Assembly: GCA_023389135.1 (NCBI GenBank)
Contig: JAEWEX010000393.1
Coordinates: forward strand, 1-7,056
DNA from: Pseudomonadota bacterium
Lineage (GTDB): Bacteria > Pseudomonadota > Alphaproteobacteria > Rhizobiales > Methylopilaceae
Direction of reading: 5' to 3'
Length of the DNA stretch: 7,056 nucleotides
This document shows, one piece after another, positions 1-7,056 of this stretch; positions within the stretch are counted from its first letter, which is position 1; every line of letters starts with the position of its first letter. Under the pieces are notes generated by a model. It was not told the origin of the DNA. It searched no databases and worked only from the letters and a program-made list of their open reading frames with translations. A program made the translations under genes and the position numbers.

Positions 1-981
1 GCCGAGCGCTTCGCGGGCCTTGCGGCCGCCGCCTCCATACCGGTGCTGACCGCCACGGCGCTGACGTCCGACCTCGGCATCGCCGTGCGCCGCTTCGCGC
101 TGGCCTACGGTCCGGAATCGCTGGCGCGGCCGGTGCTTTTCCTGGCCATCGTCGCCGGCTTCTGGCTCGGCGGCACGGCGCTGACGGCGGCCGGCGCCAT
201 CATGATCTTCGGCGGCGTCACGGCGGCCATGGTGCTGGTGCAACTGCTGCTGCTGAGGCCGTCCCTGCCGAAGCCGCAGCCGGTGCGCTCGCGCCGGATC
301 GCCCGGCACTGGCGGGCGGAGGCCGCCCCGCTGGTGGTGGTGGCGCTGTTCACGCAGCTGTTCGCCGATGTCGACATCCTGCTGGTGACGCCGCTGCTCG
401 ACGGCGCGGACGTGGCGGCCTTCGCCATATCGCTCAAGCTGGCGCTGCTGGTCGGCTTCGCGGTGCAGGTGGCGCATCAGGTGATCCTTCCCGACCTGGC
501 CGACGCCCATGCGCGTCGGGCGCTGGGCGGCCAGCGCGCCACCCTGCGGGCGGCCGCGGCGATGCCGGTCGCGCTGACGCTGGCCGCCACCGTGGCCACC
601 GTCGCGGGCGGCGGCTGGGCGCTGTCGCTGTTCCATCCCGACTTCGCCGACGCGCACTGGGCGCTGGCCGTCCTCGTCGCCTGCCAGGTGCTCAGGGCGC
701 TGGCCGGCCCCAGCGGGCCGATGCTGACTCTGGTGGGCGCGCAGCGACTGAATGCGGCGCTGTGCCTCGGCGCGGTCCTCATCCTCGCCGCCGCCAACGC
801 CGTCCTCGCGCCCGCCTATGGAACGCTGGGCGCCGCGGCGGCGGTCGCGGTGGCGTGGACCGCATGGACGCTCGCCACGGCCGTCGCCCTGCAGATGCGC
901 GCGGGCCTGCGCTGCGACATCTTCGCGATCCTCGCGCGCCCGCCGGCCGGCGCCGACGGGGCGTCCTGCCCGGCGCGCTAG
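1..981 (+). CDS. Polysaccharide/lipopolysaccharide flippase (Wzx-like, MOP superfamily), C-terminal part
   Basis: The frame is open from the first base and ends at TAG 979-981, so 326 residues are visible and the N-terminus lies outside the window. A GTG at 43 is an internal Val codon in this reading. The protein is strongly hydrophobic, with about eight likely membrane segments (roughly residues 44-59, 62-86, 108-131, 138-163, 186-211, 219-236, 251-271 and 274-297 of the visible part). A basic loop (about 87-106) separates the first two from the rest. The stretch from about 118 to 166 (Phe-Ala-Asp-Val-Asp followed by an Ala/Phe-rich helix and Pro-Asp-Leu-Ala) resembles the middle of polysaccharide-synthesis flippases, which move lipid-linked sugars across the inner membrane. 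Family-level assignment is fairly firm; the substrate cannot be told. MATE-type exporters of the same superfamily are the main alternative. No partner glycosyltransferase genes are visible. Confidence 0.8.
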   Translation, partial: AERFAGLAAAASIPVLTATALTSDLGIAVRRFALAYGPESLARPVLFLAIVAGFWLGGTALTAAGAIMIFGGVTAAMVLVQLLLLRPSLPKPQPVRSRRIARHWRAEAAPLVVVALFTQLFADVDILLVTPLLDGADVAAFAISLKLALLVGFAVQVAHQVILPDLADAHARRALGGQRATLRAAAAMPVALTLAATVATVAGGGWALSLFHPDFADAHWALAVLVACQVLRALAGPSGPMLTLVGAQRLNAALCLGAVLILAAANAVLAPAYGTLGAAAAVAVAWTAWTLATAVALQMRAGLRCDIFAILARPPAGADGASCPAR

Positions 982-1221
982 CCCGGGCAATTCGCACGCC
1001 GCGCCATTGACTTCCGGCCCCGCAGGGCGCACATGAGCCCTGTCGATATTTTTGCGACGCACAATTTTCGTGCCCGGCCGCGTGAACGGCCTCCCTTCGG
1101 GCGACGCCGGCTCGCCGGGCACACGAAACCTTCCCAAAGACATGCCCAGGTCACGCGGGGCGCGTTGAAAAACCCCCGCGATGCTGCGCGCCCGCTCGAC
1201 AGGGCCCGCGCGCCGTCGCAC
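982..1221. other. Intergenic region, helicase upstream/leader region
   Basis: These 240 bases contain no convincing gene. The helicase frame stays open back to an ATG at 1033, but the extra 63 residues are Arg/Pro-rich, look unlike the family and have no clear ribosome binding site, so I read them as non-coding. The stretch is locally richer in A and T around 1045-1070, which could mark a promoter. A TTGACT hexamer at 1007-1012 resembles a -35 box, but no good -10 box sits at the right distance. A long hairpin at 1066-1128 is listed separately. Confidence 0.5.
1066..1128 (+). other. Long imperfect hairpin upstream of the helicase
   Basis: The left arm 1066-1078 (TTTCGTGCCCGGC) pairs with the right arm 1114-1128, giving 13 base pairs interrupted only by a 2-nt bulge (CA or AC near 1121-1124). 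The 35-nt loop can itself fold around CCCTTCGGG. There is no T-run after the right arm, so this is not a classical intrinsic terminator for the flippase gene. It may instead be a structured 5' leader of the helicase mRNA. The role is inference; the complementarity is directly visible. Confidence 0.45.
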
Positions 1222-2655
1222 ATGCGAAAAGAGACTTTCTTGACACAGTTCACCGACCTCGGCCTCGCCCAGTCGCTCCTCAAGGCGCTGGAGGCCGAAG
1301 GCTACAAGACGCCGACGCCGATCCAGGCGCAGGCCATTCCCCATCTGCTCGCGGGCCGCGACCTGCTCGGCATCGCCCAGACGGGCACCGGCAAGACGGC
1401 CGCCTTCGCGCTGCCGATCCTGCACAAGCTCGCCGCCGACCGCCGGCCGGCCGCCCGCAAGACCTGCCGCGCGCTGGTGCTGAGCCCGACCCGCGAGCTC
1501 GCCAGCCAGATCGCCGACAGCTTCCGCACCTACGGCAAGCATCTGGGCTTCTCCGTCGCCACCGTGTTCGGCGGCGTCGGCCACAAGCCGCAGATCGACA
1601 AGATCATGCGCGGCGTCGACATCCTGGTGGCGACGCCGGGCCGGCTGATCGACCACATCGACAGCCGCGTGCTGTCGCTGGGGCAGACCGAGGTGTTCGT
1701 CCTCGACGAGGCCGACCAGATGCTCGACATGGGTTTCATCCATGCGCTCAGGAAGATCGTGCCGCTGCTGCCGGCCAAGCGGCAGAGCCTGTTCTTCTCC
1801 GCGACCATGCCGCGCGAGATGGCGGATCTGGCCGGCTCGCTGCTGACCGACCCCGTCAAGGTGGCGGTGGCGCCGGTCGCCACCACCGCCGAGCGGGTCG
1901 CGCAGCGCGTGATCTTCGTGGAGACCGCCGGCAAGCGGAAGCTGCTCGCCGACGTGATCGGCGCCGAGAAGCCCGGCCGCACGCTGGTCTTCACCCGCAC
2001 CAAGCACGGCGCCGACCGCGTGGTGAAGCAGCTCGCGCTCGACGGCATCGCCGCGGTCGCCATCCACGGCAACAAGAGCCAGGGCCAGCGCGAGAAGGCG
2101 CTCGCCGGCTTCCGCTCCGGCGCCACGCCGATCCTGGTCGCCACCGACATCGCCGCCCGCGGCATCGACGTGGACGCGGTGACGCACGTCATCAACTTCG
2201 ACCTGCCGAACGTGCCGGAATCCTATGTCCACCGCATCGGCCGCACCGCGCGCGCCGGCGCCGAGGGCATCGCCATCTCGTTCTGCGACGGCGAGGAGCG
2301 GGCCTATCTGCGCGACATCGAGAAGCTGACGCGCCAGCAGATCGCCGCCACCGACGCGGCCGGCAACCCGGTGGAGCGCCGCACCGAGGAAGCGCTGTCG
2401 CGTCCCGCTTCCCGCAAGCCGCAGGGCCGCTCCGGCGGCCGCGGCAATGGCGGCCAGCAGCGCGGCGGCCCCGCCCGCAACGGCCAGCCCAAGCGTCGCG
2501 ACGAGCAGCCCCGCGACCATGCCGGCGGCCAGCAGCGCCGCGGCTCCGGCGGCGGCAGCGAGTCGATCTCCGGCATGGGCTTCATGCAGCCGAGCGGCGG
2601 ACGCCGGGACGGCGGACGCAACGGTCGCCGCCGCGACGGCGCCAACGCCGGCTGA
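1222..2655 (+). CDS. rhlE: DEAD-box ATP-dependent RNA helicase, RhlE type
   Basis: From ATG 1222 the protein has 477 residues. It carries the full set of DEAD-box motifs: Q motif (Phe10 to TPIQ 32-35), Walker A AQTGTGKT 52-59, PTREL 89-93, TPGR 138-141, DEAD 162-165, SAT 193-195, motif V around ATDIAARGIDV 307-317 and HRIGRTAR 337-344. The tail from about 390 to the end is rich in Gly, Arg and Gln with RGG-like repeats, typical of RNA-binding tails of RhlE-like proteins; no DbpA-type domain is seen. Enzymes of this group unwind RNA with ATP during ribosome assembly and RNA decay, often in the cold. The start is uncertain: the family normally begins near residue 7, and TTG 1240 has AAGAG 7-10 bases upstream, whereas ATG 1222 has no clear Shine-Dalgarno. 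It stands alone, converging on the gene at 2663-2956. The symbol is a family-level guess. Confidence 0.93.
   Translation: MRKETFLTQFTDLGLAQSLLKALEAEGYKTPTPIQAQAIPHLLAGRDLLGIAQTGTGKTAAFALPILHKLAADRRPAARKTCRALVLSPTRELASQIADSFRTYGKHLGFSVATVFGGVGHKPQIDKIMRGVDILVATPGRLIDHIDSRVLSLGQTEVFVLDEADQMLDMGFIHALRKIVPLLPAKRQSLFFSATMPREMADLAGSLLTDPVKVAVAPVATTAERVAQRVIFVETAGKRKLLADVIGAEKPGRTLVFTRTKHGADRVVKQLALDGIAAVAIHGNKSQGQREKALAGFRSGATPILVATDIAARGIDVDAVTHVINFDLPNVPESYVHRIGRTARAGAEGIAISFCDGEERAYLRDIEKLTRQQIAATDAAGNPVERRTEEALSRPASRKPQGRSGGRGNGGQQRGGPARNGQPKRRDEQPRDHAGGQQRRGSGGGSESISGMGFMQPSGGRRDGGRNGRRRDGANAG
1234..1242 (+). promoter_or_regulatory. Candidate TTG start (1240) of the helicase; ribosome binding site just upstream
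   Basis: The sequence AAAAGAG at 1227-1233 precedes a TTG at 1240-1242 by 6 bases. Starting there gives a protein beginning Met-Thr-Gln-Phe-Thr-Asp-Leu-Gly-Leu, which is how many alphaproteobacterial RhlE-like helicases begin. The upstream ATG at 1222 adds only six residues. The two choices do not change the function. Confidence 0.4.
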
Positions 2656-2662
2656 CGCCCCG

Positions 2663-2956
2663 CTATTCCTGGCCCTCCTGCGCGGAGGGCCAGGGCCACG
2701 CGCCGCCGCAGCGCTGCGAGAGCGTGTCCCGCGCGGCGTCGGCGATGGCTGCGAACTTGCCCGAATACGGCTCCCACAGCGTCGCCTGCAGGACGCAGAA
2801 CAGATTGTTCAGCGCCCAGATCTCCGCGTCGTGGCCGCTCGCGGCGCGAAGGGCCGCGGCGTTGCGGTCCTCGATCTCGCGGCCGAGCATGTCGAACAGC
2901 ACCACGGCTTCCGCGCGGCTGAGCGTGATGGTGACGTCGTCCTGATCGATCTGCAC
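2663..2956 (-). CDS. Uncharacterised small protein (97 residues)
   Basis: I do not recognise a named family. The gene reads leftward from GTG 2956-2954 to TAG at 2665-2663. GTG is chosen because a strong GGAGG (complement of 2965-2969) lies 8 bases upstream; the frame continues to an ATG at 3091, but that part is low-quality, overlaps the fdsG start and lacks support. The product is acidic at its start (Gln-Ile-Asp-Gln-Asp-Asp), then has an alternating Val-Thr-Ile-Thr-Leu-Ser strand, a Leu/Ala-rich helix (about 14-34), a second helix around Trp47-Leu59 and a third around 66-80, with Cys53 and Cys83. No signal peptide or membrane segment is seen, so it is probably cytosolic and small alpha/beta. 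It is transcribed divergently from fdsG and could share control with it, but nothing shows a role in formate metabolism. Confidence 0.75.
   Translation of the reverse strand: MQIDQDDVTITLSRAEAVVLFDMLGREIEDRNAAALRAASGHDAEIWALNNLFCVLQATLWEPYSGKFAAIADAARDTLSQRCGGAWPWPSAQEGQE
2668..2694. terminator. Perfect 11-bp hairpin between convergent genes, inside the 3' end of the small gene
   Basis: CCTGGCCCTCC (2668-2678) and GGAGGGCCAGG (2684-2694) are exact reverse complements with a 5-nt loop TGCGC. The hairpin begins 13 bases after the helicase stop codon. It occupies the last nine or so codons of the convergent small gene, so the same bases both encode its C-terminus and can fold. There is no T-run on either side, so termination would be of the weak or Rho-assisted GC-hairpin kind, or the stem may protect the helicase mRNA 3' end. 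Confidence 0.55.
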
Positions 2957-2998
2957 CGGACTTTCCTCCCCCAAGGCGCCCTCGTGACCGCCCTCCCC

Positions 2999-3028
2999 TG
3001 ATTTCGTCGGGCCTTGATTTCGGCGGGC
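2999..3028 (+). repeat. Tandem direct repeat, 16-bp period, in the fds control region
   Basis: TGATTTCGTCGGGC (2999-3012) and TGATTTCGGCGGGC (3015-3028) match in 13 of 14 bases and start 16 bases apart. They lie in the 125-bp divergent gap between the small minus-strand gene and fdsG, 54-83 bases before the fdsG start. Such paired sites often bind a regulator. In several bacteria fds operons are controlled by a LysR-type protein (FdsR), but no such gene is visible here and the link is inference. Confidence 0.4.
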
Positions 3029-3081
3029 GTCGCGGGACACTGTCGCCGGATTAGAACCGGTCCGGGAAACCAGGCAAGGGC

Positions 3082-3555
3082 ATGACAGCATACGAGCCCT
3101 GGAGCGCCCAGCGCGCCGCCGCCGTCATCGAGGCGCATCGCCATGCGCCCGGCGCGACGCTGCCGGTGCTGCATGCGCTGCAGCAGGCGTTCGGCCACAT
3201 CCCGAGGGACGCGGTCGTCATGGTGGCGGAGGCGCTCAACCTGTCGCGCGCGGATGTCTGGGGCGTCGTCACCTTCTACCACGACTTCCGCACCGAGCCC
3301 GCCGGCCGGCACGTCTTGAAGCTGTGCCGCGCGGAGGCGTGCCAGGCCATGGGCGCCGAGGCCATGGCCGCGCGCGCCATGGCCCGCCTCGGCGTCGACT
3401 GGGGCGGCACCACCGCCGACGGCCGCGTCACGCTGGAACCCACCTTCTGCCTCGGCCTGTGCGCCGTCTCGCCCGCCGCCATGCTCGACGGCGAGGTGCG
3501 GGGCCGGCTGGACGAACGCGCGCTGGACCGGCTGATGGCGGAGGCGCAGTCGTGA
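3082..3555 (+). CDS. fdsG: NAD+-dependent formate dehydrogenase, gamma subunit (2Fe-2S, NuoE-like)
   Basis: The 157-residue product is a NuoE/HoxE-type thioredoxin-like 2Fe-2S protein. An N-terminal helical part (about 8-55) contains the family pattern around Leu-Gln-Gln-Ala-Phe-Gly-His-Ile-Pro, followed by Gly-Val-Val-Thr-Phe-Tyr at 61-66. The four cluster ligands are Cys82, Cys87, Cys123 and Cys127 (spacing x4, x35, x3), all present. In the FdsABG enzyme this cluster sits beside the FMN of FdsB. ATG 3082 is used because the alignment begins there and AGG lies 7 bases upstream. It is the first fds gene, 125 bp from the divergent small gene. Its stop TGA (3553-3555) overlaps by one base an ATG that opens a 27-codon mini-ORF reaching fdsB. 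HoxE or NuoE would be alternatives on sequence alone, but fdsA downstream settles the identity. Confidence 0.95.
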   Translation: MTAYEPWSAQRAAAVIEAHRHAPGATLPVLHALQQAFGHIPRDAVVMVAEALNLSRADVWGVVTFYHDFRTEPAGRHVLKLCRAEACQAMGAEAMAARAMARLGVDWGGTTADGRVTLEPTFCLGLCAVSPAAMLDGEVRGRLDERALDRLMAEAQS

Positions 3556-3583
3556 TGGGCCGGCACCTCATCGGGCGCCCGTT

Positions 3584-3628
3584 CCTTCCCCCTCCCCCCG
3601 CCGGCGGGAAGAGGGCCGGGGTGAGGGG
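3584..3628 (-). repeat. REP-like dispersed palindromic repeat inserted between fdsG and fdsB
   Basis: Read on the minus strand this begins CCCCTCACCCCGGCCCTC and continues through a GC palindrome to GGGAGGGGGAAGG. That is the recognisable pattern of a small intergenic repeat common in many alphaproteobacterial genomes, often mis-translated as Leu-Thr-Pro-Ala-Leu or His-Pro-Gly-Pro-Leu-Pro. The core CCCGCCGGCGGG (3597-3608) is a perfect palindrome, and the arms extend to 3590-3615 with two mismatches. Only one copy lies in this window, so its dispersed nature is from recognition, not shown here. In mRNA it would form a hairpin in the operon. Confidence 0.7.
3623..3628 (+). promoter_or_regulatory. 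Ribosome binding site of fdsB, supplied by the repeat
   Basis: GAGGGG ends 6 bases before ATG 3635. The bases belong to the conserved edge of the palindromic repeat (GGGGTGAGGGG), so the repeat appears to provide the Shine-Dalgarno element for fdsB. Confidence 0.5.
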
Positions 3629-3634
3629 CCGCCA

Positions 3635-5175
<1,541 letters not shown>

Positions 5176-5179
<4 letters not shown>

Positions 5180-5271
5180 ACGGGCAGCAGACGGCCCGAT
5201 GCCGAGGAGCCGCGCCACGCACGGCGTCCGGAAGCACGCAGGGCGCGCGCCCCGCCCTGCCGGGAGGATGA
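5176..5271 (+). other. 31-codon mini-ORF bridging fdsB and fdsA
   Basis: ATG 5176 overlaps the fdsB stop (ATGA), is preceded by GGGAGG at an ideal 7-base spacing, and reads to TGA 5269-5271, one base before the fdsA ATG at 5273. The 31-residue peptide is Ala/Gly/Arg-rich with no recognisable domain. Translation initiation here looks well supported; a function for the peptide does not. It may be a small coupling ORF that carries ribosomes through the hairpin at 5238-5260 to the fdsA start, or a chance reading of a gap. Confidence 0.4.
5238..5260 (+). promoter_or_regulatory. GC-rich hairpin directly before the fdsA ribosome binding site
   Basis: GCAGGGCG (5238-5245) and CGCCCTGC (5253-5260) are exact complements around a 7-nt loop. 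The centre GGGCGCGCGCCC (5241-5252) is also a palindrome. The stem ends one base before the fdsA Shine-Dalgarno GGGAGGA (5262-5268), close enough to influence ribosome access. A regulatory role is inference. Confidence 0.35.
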
Positions 5272-5272
5272 C

Positions 5273-6088
5273 ATGAGCCTCGTCCACGAGACCGACCACG
5301 GCACGCCCGCCTCGCGCTCGGCCGAACGCGTCACCCTCACCATCGACGGGCAGCGGGTCACCGTGCCGGCCGGCACCTCGATCATGCGCGCGGCCATGGA
5401 GATGGGGACGCGGATCCCCAAGCTGTGCGCCACCGACATGGTGGAGGCGTTCGGCTCGTGCCGCATGTGCCTCGTGGAGATCGAGGGCCGCGCCGGCACG
5501 CCCGCCTCCTGCACCACGCCGGTCGCGGACGGCATGGCGGTCGCCACCCAGACCGAACGGCTGAAGCGGCTGCGGCGCGGGGTGATGGAGCTCTACATCT
5601 CCGACCACCCGCTGGACTGCCTGACCTGCGCCGCCAATGGCGACTGCGAGTTGCAGGACATGGCCGGCGCGGTCGGGCTGCGCGAGGTGCGCTACGGCCA
5701 GGCCGGCGCCAACCACGTCCATGCCCGGGCCGGGGCGGAAGACAATTTCCGCTGGATGCCCAAGGACGAGAGCAACCCTTATTTCACGTACGACCCGTCC
5801 AAGTGCATCGTGTGCTCGCGCTGCGTCAGGGCGTGCGCCGAGGTGCAGGGCACGTTCGCTCTGACCATTTCCGGCCGCGGCTTCGACAGCCGGGTGTCGC
5901 CGGGCATGTCGGAGGATTTCTTCGGATCGGAATGCGTGTCCTGCGGCGCCTGCGTGCAGGCCTGCCCGACGGCGACGCTGACCGAGAAGGCCGTGATCGA
6001 GATCGGCCAGCCGGAGCATTCCGTCGTCACCACCTGCGCCTATTGCGGGGTGGGCTGCGCTTTCAAGGCGGAGATGCGCGGCGAGTAG
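5273..6088 (+). CDS. fdsA: NAD+-dependent formate dehydrogenase alpha subunit, N-terminal part ending at a premature TAG
   Basis: From ATG 5273 (GGGAGGA at 5262-5268) 271 residues are read before TAG 6086-6088. This is the NuoG/HoxU-like electron-relay half of FdsA. It has a 2Fe-2S domain with Cys52, Cys63, Cys66 and Cys80; a His-Cys3 4Fe-4S site with His112, Cys116, Cys119 and Cys125; two ferredoxin-type 4Fe-4S motifs, Cys178/181/184/188 and Cys221/224/227/231; and the first three ligands of the molybdenum-domain cluster, Cys255, Cys258 and Cys262. The stop comes nine codons after Cys262, before the fourth ligand. Full FdsA is about 950 residues or more, so this product alone cannot oxidise formate. 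At most it could resemble a HoxU-like relay together with FdsG and FdsB. Identity is certain; whether the gene is broken, misread or read through is not. Confidence 0.93.
   Translation: MSLVHETDHGTPASRSAERVTLTIDGQRVTVPAGTSIMRAAMEMGTRIPKLCATDMVEAFGSCRMCLVEIEGRAGTPASCTTPVADGMAVATQTERLKRLRRGVMELYISDHPLDCLTCAANGDCELQDMAGAVGLREVRYGQAGANHVHARAGAEDNFRWMPKDESNPYFTYDPSKCIVCSRCVRACAEVQGTFALTISGRGFDSRVSPGMSEDFFGSECVSCGACVQACPTATLTEKAVIEIGQPEHSVVTTCAYCGVGCAFKAEMRGE
6086..6088 (+). other. In-frame amber codon interrupting fdsA (codon 272)
   Basis: The frame reads GAG TAG CTG GTG CGC ATG, where intact FdsA proteins continue Gly-Glu/Asp, one residue, then Val/Leu-Val-Arg-Met-Val-Pro. No bases are missing or added, so a single substitution explains it, most simply CAG (Gln) or GAG (Glu) to TAG. 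The frame is open from 6089 to the right edge. Confidence 0.9.
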
Positions 6089-7056
6089 CTGGTGCGCATG
6101 GTGCCGCACAAGGACGGCAAGGCGAACCGCGGCCATTCCTGCGTCAAGGGGCGCTTCGCCTGGGGCTACGCCACCCATCGCGACCGCGTGCTGGAGCCGA
6201 TGATCCGCGAGAAGACCTCCGATCCCTGGCGCGTGGTGAGCTGGGACGAGGCGATTTCCCACGCCGCCTCCGAGTTCCGCCGCATCCAGCAGACCTACGG
6301 CCGCGGCGCGGTCGGCGGCATCACCTCGTCGCGCTGCACCAACGAGGAGACGTTTTTGGTCCAGAAGCTGGTGCGGGCGGGCTTCGGCAACAACAATGTC
6401 GACACCTGCGCGCGGGTCTGCCACTCCCCCACCGGCTACGGGCTCAAGACCGCCTTCGGCACCTCCGCCGGCACGCAGGACTTCGATTCCGTCGAGCAGT
6501 CCGACGTCGTCATCGTCATCGGCGCCAACCCCACCGACGGCCACCCGGTGTTCGCCTCGCGGCTGAAGAAGCGGCTCAGGCAGGGCGCGCGGCTGATCGT
6601 GATCGACCCGCGCCGGATCGACCTGGTGCGCACCCCCCACGTGGCCGCCGACCACCACCTCCAGCTCCGCCCCGGCACCAATGTCGCGGTGCTGACCGCG
6701 CTCGCCCACACCATCGTCGCCGAGGGGCTGGCGGACGAGGCGTTCGTGCGCGCCCGCTGCGACGTCGAGGATTTCGCGCACTGGGCGGAGTTCGTGGCGG
6801 CCGAGGCCAACAGCCCCGAGGCGCTCGAGGCCGTCACCGGCGTGCCCGCGGCGGAGCTGCGGGCCGCGGCGCGGCTCTACGCCACCGGCGGCAACGGCGC
6901 GATCTATTACGGCCTGGGCGTCACCGAGCACAGCCAGGGCACCACCGCCGTCATGGCCATCGCCAATCTGGCCATGGCCACGGGGAACATCGGCCGCCCG
7001 GGCGTCGGCGTGAACCCGCTCAGGGGCCAGAACAACGTGCAGGGCGCCTGCGACAT
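6089..7056 (+). pseudogene. fdsA: fdsA downstream part: molybdenum (bis-MGD) catalytic domain, separated by the TAG, cut by the right edge
   Basis: The reading continues in the same frame as 5273-6088 and gives 322 more complete codons with no stop. Numbering through the TAG as codon 272, it holds the fourth ligand of the domain-entry 4Fe-4S cluster (Cys290), the predicted metal ligand Cys383 (TGC 6419-6421) with His384 in RVCHSPT, and Arg584 in PLRGQNNVQG. The Cys-to-Arg distance of 201 equals that I recall for Cys386 and Arg587 of the Rhodobacter capsulatus enzyme. The active site uses Cys, not selenocysteine. Separate translation could start only at GTG 6092 or ATG 6098, and neither has a good ribosome binding site. 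Roughly 350-400 residues should follow outside the window. The lack of further damage argues that the interruption is recent or not real; the pseudogene label rests only on the TAG. Confidence 0.8.

Noticed and set aside
1007..1036. TTGACT at 1007-1012 as a promoter -35 box
   Set aside because: No acceptable -10 hexamer lies 16-18 bases downstream.
1033..1221. N-terminal extension of the helicase to ATG 1033
   Set aside because: The extra 63 residues are Arg/Pro-rich and unlike DEAD-box proteins, there is no convincing ribosome binding site, and the region contains the long hairpin.
978..1283. A 101-codon minus-strand frame over the flippase-helicase gap
   Set aside because: It has no ribosome binding site or protein-like motif, and overlaps the start of the helicase.
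2957..3091. N-terminal extension of the small minus-strand gene to an ATG at 3091
   Set aside because: It would overlap the fdsG start and cross the control region, while GTG 2956 has a strong GGAGG at good spacing.
6419..6421. Possible selenocysteine at the formate dehydrogenase active site
   Set aside because: The codon is TGC (Cys) followed by His, so the active site does not use selenocysteine. The only in-frame stop is TAG at 6086, which is not a selenocysteine codon and is not at the active site.

Overview
The window is very GC-rich DNA (mostly G or C at third codon positions) from what is probably an alphaproteobacterium of the Hyphomicrobiales (Xanthobacteraceae-like). This is inferred from codon use, from a separate fdsG-fdsB-fdsA gene set, and from a dispersed palindromic repeat of a kind familiar in that order. 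No tRNA, rRNA, CRISPR array, insertion sequence or replication origin was seen.

Layout: (1) 1-981, +, the C-terminal part of a membrane flippase of the polysaccharide biosynthesis (Wzx/MOP) type, cut by the left edge. (2) 982-1221, a gap without a convincing gene, holding a long imperfect hairpin. (3) 1222-2655, +, a RhlE-type DEAD-box RNA helicase with an Arg/Gly-rich tail. (4) 2663-2956, -, a small uncharacterised protein of 97 residues that converges on the helicase; an 11-bp perfect hairpin lies inside its last codons. (5) 2957-3081, a short divergent control region with a 16-bp-period direct repeat. (6) 3082-7056, +, the fds operon for the soluble NAD+-dependent molybdenum (or tungsten) formate dehydrogenase: fdsG, fdsB and fdsA, with fdsA running off the right edge.

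The three fds products form one enzyme. FdsA oxidises formate to CO2 at a bis-MGD metal centre and passes electrons along its Fe-S clusters to FdsG (2Fe-2S) and FdsB (4Fe-4S, FMN), where NAD+ is reduced. Such enzymes serve methylotrophic or autotrophic growth and formate detoxification.

The most notable point is an in-frame amber codon (TAG, 6086-6088) at codon 272 of fdsA. It falls inside the 4Fe-4S loop at the entry to the molybdenum domain, while everything downstream, including the predicted active-site Cys383, His384 and Arg584, stays open and conserved. This looks like a very recent nonsense mutation, a sequencing error or a readthrough site, not an old pseudogene. Second, both gaps between fds genes are spanned exactly by mini-ORFs that overlap or abut the neighbouring stop and start codons. 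The fdsG-fdsB gap is largely filled by the palindromic repeat, whose edge supplies the apparent ribosome binding site of fdsB.
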